In this document: piece by piece, positions 38,201 to 50,200 of the stretch
How positions within the stretch are numbered: the stretch's first letter is position 1
Layout of the letters: the number at the start of each line of letters is the position of its first letter
From: Apostichopus japonicus
Lineage: Eukaryota; Echinodermata; Holothuroidea; Aspidochirotida; Stichopodidae
DNA: 60,000 nucleotides
Direction of reading: 5' to 3'
NCBI RefSeq assembly: GCF_037975245.1
Contig: NC_092563.1
Coordinates: 17,413,594-17,473,593, forward strand
Made by a program: the position numbers and the translations under genes
The notes under the pieces: generated by a model
Told to the model about the DNA's origin: nothing
The model's input: the letters and a program-made list of their open reading frames with translations, nothing else
The model's database searches: none

Positions 38201-41200
38201 TTTTTAACACCAGGGACGAACCAGGTCACAGCCGGTCGGTGATGGTATCATGGATCACGCTGTGGCCTCCGGCAGGCAGGTCCGATTCGCCAGCCACGAC
38301 GATGTCACAAGATGGACACCCTCTGGATCGGCCTTCCACAGCCGACTGAGAAGGCCTAGACAAAGTGAAATTGAAAATGGAGATGTGAGTGGAACCAATT
38401 TTGTATCATAAAAAGCGGACAATGAAATTTGATGAAAATGTCCAGCACATTCACTTAACAGACGTTAATTCCAAATCGGTGTTATGTTATTACTTGCCCT
38501 CTATGTTAATAACATACTTAACTCCCCCTCCTTACTCCCCACAAAAACTCACATCCAGAGGAGGACAGTGCTAGAATGGTAGTGAGGATGTAGGTTGCTA
38601 GTTCAAAAGTGAGGGAGCTGTAGTGTTTAAATTGTGCAAAGACAGGTAAGTGAGGAAGTGATGTAAGATAACTGAACCAGGTAAGAATGTTGAGCTATAG
38701 AGAGGAGGGTAGTAGATTGGAATGGACCAGTCACCGAGAGATGAGGACAGTGTCAAAAGGATTACCACTCTAGACACGACAGAGCTATAGTGTGTGTAAA
38801 TTGTGCAGAGACAGGTAAGTAAACATCACTGTTCAAATAATAACATGGTAAATAACTAAAATAATTTACACCTGCCGTTTACAACCAAGGCTTTAAGTAC
38901 AAGGAAATAATTGCTTTTCAAAATTAAGGGTCAGCTAACATCCTTCCCCATTATCTGTTCTTCTAATCCAACCACCCCCCTCCTACCCCCCCCCACCCAA
39001 TTTGGTTTGTGCAGGATCCATCTCTTCTACATTGTTTGGTGTCATAAATTCTGTCAAAATTGTTTGTATTTCATCAGTAAACATTAAATCCTATTGTCTT
39101 TCTTTCCGTCCTCAGGAGTCCTTGTTTCCCCATCCTGCATCCACCAAACCCGCCTCCCAGGACGATCCATCCCTCATTAACTCTCAGTTTTTACTGCCGA
39201 GCCACACTTCCTTGGATGGTCTCGTCGAAGAGTCCGGTGTGGAGTGGAGTCAACACGGAGACAGCTTAGTGTTTTCGCAGGGTTCATCTCACCCCAGCCA
39301 GCCAACAGACAGAGGGTTGCCTGGAGGACGCACAACATCTCACTCGAGGGAATTTGAGAGGACACTGACCCCGGGCGCATCGACGGGTGATGTAAGTATC
39401 AAGATAAACTGGTCCTCTGCTAGGCAGTACCAGATTGGCTTGAAAGACTTGGAAGTGGCATGGGTGAAAATTACCATTAAAGGCAGTAGCCTAGCCTTGA
39501 CCTAGAGCTGCCTCAAGGTTGTTGGGGCAATCTTTTTTGTCATCAGTTTGGAAATGGAAGGGTGGGGGGCAGGCAGGGAGGGGGGGGATGAGGCAAGAAA
39601 ACTGAAGGGACATCTAGGTAATTGGCAATAATTTCATGTCCTGACAATCAGTTATGTGATCAATGCATGTTCATTTTTGGATGGTCGTCAATATTGTGAA
39701 GGAATCTCTATAAGGTGTGTTATTTCCAAAACTGACATGCAAGTTAGGTACAACAGTTTTTTTAAGATTCTTTCTTTGAAGTGTCTATTAGATATACTTT
39801 TGCAGAGATTGGTGTTTTATTACATCTGTGGTGTAACTTCCTCACTAACAGTATGTGACCCCAGTGACCTTATGTATTGATATTACACTCATGCGGTCCT
39901 TTAAAGTGATATGTAAATAAGCTCACAAAATGCCTAAAGTATACCACAGGTATTACCCATTTTGACAAAAAATTGAGCAAGTTAAAGTTTTGCTTATCAA
40001 GAAATTAACATGGACAAAGGCCTGTATATCTTTTTTAAGCTAATCAAAATGCCTGATATGGTCTTGTCGAGTCAGTAAACTTTTTTATTGTTTTCGTTAA
40101 ACAGGACTCGTTTCCTCTGAGAGGTTGCTCCCTTGGAAGCTTTGGTGCCTTTCCCACGGGAGGCTATACAGATGTAGGAAGCTCACAGGCAGTCTCATTT
40201 GGGGAGGACTTTTCACTCTTGCAAGCTGAGGGGGGCTCGGGGAGTGATGGGAGCAGTAGACGATCGAGTGGGGAGACCAGTGGTAGAGGTAATAACAGGC
40301 GATCTGTGACAGGTTGGTATTCTGTGGTGATGGTATACACCTTTCTTCCCACAAAAATTGGGTTCATCTGTGTCACCACCATAGGAGCGTTTTTCATCGG
40401 GTCTAAAATAAGAACGCCTTCAGAGGAATGCTTTCTTGGTGGTGTCATAGTGAGGGTGGGTTTTTCATCCAAGACCAATTTACAGATTTCCCATCTGAAA
40501 TGGCTTTGTTAGTTGAAAAGATTCCAAATTTGAGTTAAAGTGTTGAATTGGCAGCCATCCGACGTGAAAGTTGTAATCTATAAGCCCTTGCGGGTTTCTC
40601 CCACATTCGTGGTCGCTTCAGCGTCGTAAAGAAATATAACTGCCTGAATGTTAATGATTAAAACAGATACATCTTAAACAGAGTTTGTCTTAATTTTAAT
40701 TGCTTTTAAGCTATAGATTCTTTCGGAACAATTTTCCTTATATGTACTTACACATATTTGCCGTGAGTCGTAGCGACCAAGAATGCGCTTCCACATTTGA
40801 TGTAAAACGAATATCATTTAGAAGTGGCCTTTCTCAGATTCTGTTTTGCCGTCATGCCCTTCCCATTTGGCATGATGCCTTTGACCATTGGAACCTACCA
40901 AAGGCATTTTTGCTGTTCCCCTTTTGAGGCTTAAGTCAAGCCCTGGCATTCTAAGACATAGAAGTGAAGTCTTGTCAGATAACATATCACATGTCATTTC
41001 AAAAAAAGACAAATCAGGACTTTTAGAACTATTTAACTTATTTCTTCATCAAGCTTAAACACTTGACTTGTTAGGCTATGAGGTTGCATTGCCATTTAAT
41101 TTTCAGTATGCAATCGAAATATTGCTTCTTTAACATTTTCCGCATTTTTTATTTCTTTTTTCTTTGTGTAAAAGTAAGTGGGCCTGATGTTTCGATCCTA

Positions 41201-44200
41201 GCAGGATCTCCTTCACAGGCTGATGCCTCTGAAGAAGCTCCTGCTAGGATCAAAACATCAGGCCCACTTACTTTTACACATTCTCTTACACAGGTTCTTT
41301 AGTGGATAAGCAGTTTGCTAACAGTTTTGTTTTATTTATTTATTTTTTTTACCAGGAGAAAGTGATAGTGTTGTCATGACCAGTCAAGCTAACCAGGTGG
41401 TGTACTTAGATGCAGAGGGACAAGGCGTCACCGATTTGGCATTCCGCACTTCGTTACCAATTTTGCACAAACTCGGTAAAAAGCACTAGTTATCATTATA
41501 ACCCCCAGATAGGCCAGAAAGTCGCAGAGTTGGAAAACCTTGCAAGCCATTGGAACCTGGTTCAATTCAAATTCAGGATACTTGTGGGAATTCACAGAGC
41601 TAAAAGTAAAAATTTAAAATAAAGAATAGAAATAGAAATAAAATAAATACAAATGTGTTCAAAAGTGCTGAGAACAGTTTTCAAGATTGAAAATAAAAAT
41701 CAGTGGCAGATTTGTTTTCCCCAACATTATTTTTATTGTAAAGTACTACCCTTATGTATCAGAATGTTCTTGGTTGTCGGGTTGGGGGGAAAAAACCAAA
41801 GATCCCTGCTACCAGAAAACCTAGGGTACACTTTTTAAGGTTTTCCGGAAAATCTTTTAATGATGAAAGGTGGAGGCAGGGCAAAGAAGGAGGTGGGTAG
41901 ACATCCCATTTTTAGTATTGCTGTGGGTGCTATAGTAATGTATGAATTATTCATCATTATTCATCAACATTTATGCAAAAGTTTTGAATAAATGAACAAT
42001 GTCTACTTTAAGCTTATAGGTTGCATGACAATTAAATAATGATCATATTGAGCATTCTCTTTTTCTCAGGTGCAGTAAATCCGTTTGATTCATTCGATAA
42101 CAAAGACGAGGTTGAACAAGATGTCATGAATAGCATAGACTTTGGTGTGGACATCAACGAAGAATTCCTCCCACCTGGTAAGTGATTTCAATCTCTTCAT
42201 TTTTCGCTTGACAGTCTTGTGGGCCTTTGGAAATCTTTGTACTTGAAATTATATCAACAGTTTGTAAAATTATTATGATTATTATTGTTTTTAATTATTT
42301 CTGATTTTGTTGGGTTTCTCACAAAATGATTATTTTTATGGAGAAGTGATAACAAAAATGGCCTACATAGTGAATTATATTTAAATTTCATCAGTTCTGC
42401 CTCAAAAAATATAAGAACATTAAAAATTGTCTCTCGTGTTTAAACCATCCCCATTAAAGCATTCTGAAACCATTTTTAAAAGCATTCTTCCTTCATCGAG
42501 CGGTTTCCTTCTCCAAACTTTCTGTATGTCTGGAAATAATTTTTTAAAAAGATTTTCCTCATAGAATATCATAGTGTATAAATTTACAGCTATTTTTCTT
42601 TTTAACCCACCCAAATTTGGAGACCATTTGTAACAAACATTTGAATTCTGTGAAAAAGTACAGACTTTTATCTTTTCTGATTTTGTTTTATAAAGACCAA
42701 GCAGCCGCAGTGCTCAATGAGGACGAATCAGAATTTCAACGGGATAACATCTTTCATCAGGTAAAGGATCGCGGTGGGGTGTCATGTGACAGGTCTAAAG
42801 ATATAAATATCTCATAACAAGACCCCTATCCTCTCAAACATGGTAAATTAAAACAAAAACTGTCCGAATGAAAATCATGATGAAAGACTTGTTGGAGTTT
42901 AACTTTCTTAAGTGTCGATCACATTGTTGTTAGATAAGCAGAACTCTAAATATGTTTAAAGCAGGCTATACCAGGCTCTCTCTCACATCCATGGGAATTT
43001 TTATTTCCTCACACCATTTATATCATAGGATGAACAAATGTCACCTGATGCTTATAAAGATGCCTCCGATTGGTCGATTGGGAACGTTAGTCATGTGACA
43101 GTGAACAACGACATCACAGGCACAGAGGACTTCTGTCGTATTTCTCTAGGCACGTTCTTTGGGAAGAGAACGGGAGCGTTGGGTTCTTTGTCCGGCTCTG
43201 CAGATACCCAGCGAGTAAGTCCATCAGATGTTTTCTCAAAAACTTCACAAGTTGCATTAGAATTAGTCCTAATAATGAATCCAATCTGAATCCAGCGAGT
43301 AAGTCCATCAAATGTTTTCTAAAACTTCACAGTTGCATCAGAATTAGTCCTAGTAATGAATCCAATCTGAATCCAGCGATTAAGTCCATCAAGTATTTTC
43401 TCAAAAACTTCACAAGTTGCATCAGAATTAGTCCTAGTAATGAATCCAATCTGAATCCAGTGAGTAAGTCCATCAAGTATTTTCTCAAAAACTTCACAAG
43501 TTGCATCAGATTTAGTCCTAGTAATGAATCTAATCTGAATCCAGCAAGTTAGTCCATTTTTTTCTTAAAAGGGCAAATATTGTTTTAGCGTACAAATATA
43601 AGACCCCTTAGTGCAAATTCTCACCATCAAAAATAATCTCACTAATGTGTATTATTAAGTGCATAATTCAGTTGGACCTCAAAAGGTGATTGCCTCGAAG
43701 GTTGTGCAATCAGCTACTTGACAGGCCAATCTATTGATATCAATAACAACCATTTGCCCAGAAATTAGAAATTTGTTTAGATTTAGGTACCTTTGCATTA
43801 AAAAAATTTCATGTGCGGAGATATCTTCCTTTCTTCCTTGTTTTAGAAAAATATACAAACCTTTTCAAAGAACTGTTGTGACACTATGCATCAAGTAAGA
43901 TGATAGTTTTGGGCAATAAGTGTTGGCGTGGTAGAAAAAATGCATTAACAATGCACAGCGAGCTTCATTTTGTGAAAGAGGATAAATTACAGTGAACACT
44001 TGCGTGTGGATAAACACACATGCAAGTGTTCACTGTAATGGGTCCTCTTTCACAAATCGAAACTCGCTGTGCTTTGTAAGCATGGTCCTTTCTATGTGCA
44101 AATTAAGTTCTCGTAAATCATGCTTAGATCCTTTCTACTTGTACTAATACAATCCATGTTTCTACTTGTCCTGCTTCCCATGTTGTATGTATGTATTTTA

Positions 44201-47200
44201 GATCCTCCTGCAAGCAGGAACTCGCGAAGAAACCTCATTGGCTTATCAAAGCCGCAAGCTGACCAAAGTTAGTCTCTTACATTCATATTTAACGTCCATG
44301 ATTATTAATTGTCAATTGTCAACAACTCTGTAACTGGACAACATACATTACTCTGGGAGTGACTCGAACCGGGACCTTATGATTGAAAGGCATCGGCGTT
44401 AACCACTGAGCTAACACTCCTAAATGTTGTAGTTCTTGTCCTAAAAGTCTGGTGTAAGGGTAATAAAAAGAGATTAGTGAACAGTGCCCATGCTCATCTC
44501 CTCGCATATTAATATTCTGTTCTCAATTTTTCTCCAGCCCACTTTTGGGATTGATGATGTTGTTAGTCCACCTGCGCGAGAACCAGTTGCACTCGTGAGC
44601 ATATCGGAGCACAGCAGTAAGGCAGAGGGTAGCGATCAGGAAGCGTTTTCTCCTCACCACCGGTTGGATGGAGAGGGTGGCGACAGCAAAGGTAAATAGG
44701 CATAACATTTTGAGTTCAGGGCATTTGAACAGCAGGCAGCTTTAAGGCAAAGAGGTGAATGTATTCCCAGCAGAGAGAGGAATATGGTCGGTGCCAAGTT
44801 CATGTGTGTATAACTGCACATACCACATGTGTTGTTACATTTATATTTACTTGAGTGAAAATGTCTGGTAAAACTATTACTATCCAGCCCTTAGTTAGTT
44901 ACAACCATCCCTATACAGGCATTTTGGCTGCAGGTGCCAGTGAGATGAAAAATAAGAGAAATTCTCAAAAAAGATTCCTTGTTTACAAAAGTTTGTCAAG
45001 TTAGGTATATTTTACAGTGTGAAATAATTTTTACCAGAAAGTGTCATGAAGTTTGAAAAAGAATGAATTAAAATCCGATTACATGGTAGCTAAATACCCC
45101 CAAATAGGTCAAAAAATAATTTGTTATCAGTCTCCATCAAATTTGGAGACACCGAAGTAAACAACAATAGTGGAATGCCTATGATCCACCCAATGGGGAG
45201 TTTCACTGGCTCAAAGCTGGTGATCTGTTCACCAATCATAACGTCTCTCCTACAATGTACATATACATAATGTATATGTACATCGGTCATTCTCTGTTAC
45301 TGTGCCACGTTTTTCGGACAACCAACTTAGCCGTTCCAGTGAAAAAAAAGGAAAGACCTGATTGAAGAAAAAAATTCTCAAAACTTTGTCCTGTCATCAT
45401 TTCATTGAATTTGTGTTGTAAATGTAACTCTGATAATAATATAACAGTTGATCTGACTATTAACAATAAATTGTCGCATTTCTTGCAGGAAATGAATCAG
45501 CTAACAGCGAGGCCCCTGGGAGTCAATCAGCATTTGCAAATGTTCAAGGAGCATCCGTTTCATCGACGTCTAACCCTTCAAATAATAATCAGGAAGAGAG
45601 CGGCCTAGAGGTGACCTTGGGGGGTGGCGCCGGAGGTACCGAGACCCCTCCATTAAACCTCAGCGACATTGCAGGTATCATCGGTCAGATATCCAGTAAA
45701 TCTAATTCCGAGGAAATCTTACAGAAGATCATCGCCTTATCAAACAAGAGATCCTCAATGAGGCAAGGCAAGGATGGAGATGATCAAGGCAAACCAGATG
45801 GGAGGAAACAAGGAGTGGCTTTGAAAGAGAAGAAACTGCTGGGAGATGACAACAGCAGCAGTCAGCAAAGAAGAAATCGCAGTTCCGCTCATGGATCCAG
45901 ACGAAGACCTAGAGATGGCAGAGAGGAGCAAAAGCAAGGAGGAAGAGAGAGGCAGTTGTTGAAGGGTAGCGTGTTGAATTTTGATGAAACCAAAAGAGAC
46001 AATAGAGAATCGTCAGTGTTTGATGGGGATACGAATTCAAGGTACAGCGGTGTCAGCAGTGGGAAAACTGGAAGTGGGAAGACTGACGAATGCAATGGAG
46101 ACGTTAGGAAAATGCCTCAGAAAAGAACAGCAGTAGCTACTGGGGTTAGCAATACTCGTGTAAGCTCTATTGAAACCCAGGATAGAGATAACAGTAGAGT
46201 AGGATTTGTTCGTACGACCGGAACAACATCGGTAAGAGAGGAGGAGAACGATACTGAAATAAATCATCAAACTGGTACCCTGAATAAATCCCAGAATGGT
46301 TCTCATCTGAGTCAGAATTTAGAAGAAGCAGAACAGCTGCAAAGAGTAGGAATTGATAGAGTGAATACACCTGCCTCGGTGGGAATAACTGAGGAACCAC
46401 AGGGCACATCATTCAGAGAATCGGTGATCGCTCCAAATCAAGAGGACGAAGGCAATAGTTGGGCTACGTCTTCCTCTATTCGTAGAAGTTCAATGCTTTC
46501 TCCAAGGGGATTCTTTAAGGCGAGCACAAACGTGGAAAGAGAGATACTCTGCCTCTCTCCGAGGAGATTTGAAGTGAACGAGAGACGGTCAAGTGCGGAG
46601 GATGAAGAGGAGGAGATATCGCCGATAATAGGGACAGGGATCGAACTGGAAGGCAAGAGACACCTCTCGAGACACTTCGACCATCCATCCACACTCTTGA
46701 GGGAGGAATCGGAACCAGACGGAGAGCCGAATTCATCTGAAGTCGGGACAGTCGGGGGTTTACCTCCCATCCCTCAGACCTCAAAGTCACAAAGTAATTC
46801 TTTGTCTTTGCAACCAGGTCAAGTTGCAGATGGAAAGTCACTCGATGTTAACTCTGTCCCAAAGCACCCGACTCATGGAAGGAATTTCTCTCGGCCATCT
46901 GAAATAGACAAGGCTCCCTTGGAGTCGGAGCCTTCTGCCGTATCTTTGCAATCCTCTTCTAGGGAATCGATCAATAGTAAGGGCATGTTTGTGGTCGGCC
47001 AACACAAAGTAAAGCAGCTGAGTGCGTCCCTGCTAGCCCAATCTTTCAACGATACTCTTCGTCCAAATTTCAAGCCAGGTGGTCCATCTCCTCCTCCACC
47101 AGCATCTCCCACATATAATCAGGATCATTTACTTGGTTCCAGTAAAGGAGGACATGGGGGTGATCTGTCATCTCAGGAATGTACGACGTCGAGCTCGTTA

Positions 47201-50200
47201 TCGTCGGAAGAAGAGGCAGGACAGGTATCTCCTTCTCCTCCTCCTCTTCCGGCTACTGTTTCTTCGAGCAATGCGCAGCCGGAGAGACACATAAAGGAGG
47301 TACCTTCATCCACTCTTCCCCAACAAATGTCTCTGGACAAGAGACAGATGGGTTCCCTTCAGACCAGGCTAGAAATAGACGGAGAAGAAGCTGTCGAGGA
47401 GAGCCCCCTCCCTGTAGCATCCGCAGCCACTGTGAAGGCTAACAGCCATTTGAGACCTCTTGCAAATGTGGCATCGCATGGGAGAGATCTTTCATCTGGG
47501 ATGGGACATTACGAGTCGGTTAATACACACGCCTCTGCTGCGTTGCCCACTCTACTCACCAGCCAATCTCTAATGGATGCCCACTTAGCCAACCAAATTG
47601 TTAATTCTAGGCCAGGTAGCAGCTTGTCTGGGGACCTCATGGATCCTCGTCTTTCTGTTCAAAGTCTGGACTCTTACGGGACTTCCCTGAGTGGACATTC
47701 TGCTTCTTCCCAGTACGGTCCGGGCTTGTCTTCCCATAAATTTTTAGGAGATACTTTCTCCAATCTCGGAAGAAGACCTCTTTCTTCTCAGTCGTCCTCC
47801 GCATCGCAGGAACTTCCAACTGGACTCCTCCAAGGAAATCCTTACCATGATCATTTGAGACATACCCAGCCAGGGTTGCCATACCAGGGTTATTGGCATC
47901 ATGGATCCCTAACAGAAGGTATTGCCCATCCGAGCTTCTCCAGGGGACACACACCTCACCCGTCTTACTTAGCCGATGGACATATAGCCATGAGCAGTCA
48001 ACCGCACAGCTTTCCAGAGTCTCAACAGCAAGCGCCGATTATGTCTGTCGGAGCTCTCCCCGGCAGCTTAAGACATTCAAGCCTACCTTATGGTGCTACT
48101 CACTTGGGAACGACGGGTGTAGTGTTACCATCAGGCGCGGATCCGCAGTACTCCCAATTTCGCGGTCCAGTGACCACCTTCGGCAGTGGTCTTCACTTGG
48201 AGCGTAGATCTAACAGCATGGTCGACGGTAGCTTACCACCGGAGTACCAGAGGGGTGAGTTTTAAAGTCCAGGTTTAAGTTTTGATGGAAAATTCAAGCA
48301 GTTGGTTGGTTTTCATTTGAAGACAGAAATGACTATACTGAACTTCTCACAGGATACAACTGAAGCAATGGGTTACTGTTTCTAGGAAAGCTATAAAGTA
48401 TTGTTGTTTGTTTTTGTTTTTTTGTTATTTTTTTCACAAAAAGATGCAGTTAAATTGTAGTATTAAAGCTCAACCAAGTCATTCTGTATAAAGCATTTTT
48501 CTATTAATAGGTTCAACATGTTTAATTTTCTCCTTTCTCTTTTTACATTTTGTGTTGTATTGTTTGTAATCTATTTATAGGTCCAATGCCCAGTTGTCTG
48601 GACCTGCCAGCTCATGTACGATTCAAAGGTGTCTGTTGCGTGGGTATTGCATCTCACACCAGTTTACCTCTCAGAAACACGAGCAACAGATGGCTCCACT
48701 GCTTCATGGACATTGTTCAGGTCACTGCCAATGGAGAAGAGGTAGACTATATACATAACCATCAACTATGAGAGACAGATCAAAAATGGTCACCTTCGTC
48801 ACCCCCAATTTCCCCATTCCCCCACCCCCCCCCTTATTCTTCTCTTTACATTTGACTAACAAGTTGTCTATTCCTCTGTTCATGGATTAATTGATCATTG
48901 TCAGTTTCTTCTCTTATTCTTTTATCAGTAATCGTGAATGTTTTCAAATTTGAATTAAAATAATTACAATGGTACAGTAGCAAGTCCTAGCTTATTTACA
49001 ACATGTGAGTAAACAGAAGTGTATTAACATAAATCAATGCTATCATCTCACAATGCCGAATTTTGGTATCATTTAATAGTCATTACCAACTTGAACAGGG
49101 AATATAAAATACTCATTAACAACTTGCATTTCACAGTTTGCATTAAGTATTAGAAGATGACAAAATAGTGATAATATGGCCATGCAGAGTGCATTGAGAG
49201 GAAAAGAGGATGTTTAAAAAATATCATTTGTGTCATCAGAGGAAGTTAACTTTTCTTGTCCAATAATTTTCTTGAAAGATGGCACCTGAAAGCCACAGTA
49301 CCTTCATTATCAAGCAAAGGACAACCATCTCTCCGCTCGGAACAGAACAGATCAAGATAATATTCGTCCCAAAGCATCCAGGGATCTACACAGCTCTCCT
49401 ACACGTCGGTTCGTCAACAGTCGTTCCCGATGGGGACAGGAACGACACCCCACACGTACCTCCTCAGGTCGTCTCCCTTCAGGCCCTGGCAGAGAGCCCA
49501 TGTGTTGAGGTACAGTAATTGATATGTGCCCTGTATGGGCTGTTTCCTTTTTCTTGTTCTGTGCTTTGTTTGTAGTGAACGATGATTAGACTTAATGTTA
49601 TAAGTCAAACATTGATGATCTCCATCAAGAAGATTCTATTTCATGTTAACACTACTTAAACACATACTCTGATAGATTCTAGAAGACAAAGACTATTTTA
49701 TGTTAATACTTCTTTCACAAATACTATCACAGATTCTAGAAGACAGACTATTTCATGTTAATACTTCTTTTACACATACTCTGACAGGTTCTAGAAGACA
49801 AAGACTATTTTATGTTAATACTTCTCTCACACATACTATCACAGGTTCTAGAAGACAGACTATTTCATGTTAATACTTCTTTCACACATACTCTGACAGG
49901 TTCTATGTTAATACTTCTTTCACACATAGTCGGACAGGTTCTAGAAAACAGACTATTTCATGTTATTACTTCTTTCACTCCATACTCTGACAGGTTCTAG
50001 AAGACAAAGACGTATTCTTTGGTGAAATGGTACATCAGTCCTGTCGGTCGAAGTCTTTACACATCATCAACAGAGGGCGCTGTACTGTCCCTGTTCGTTT
50101 GCTGGTGACGACATCTGTGAGTTTATTAAATTTCCAAGATGTGTCTTTTCCTATATAAAACGCTCTATGGGTTTGATGACTGCAAGTTTTTAAAGCTGCT

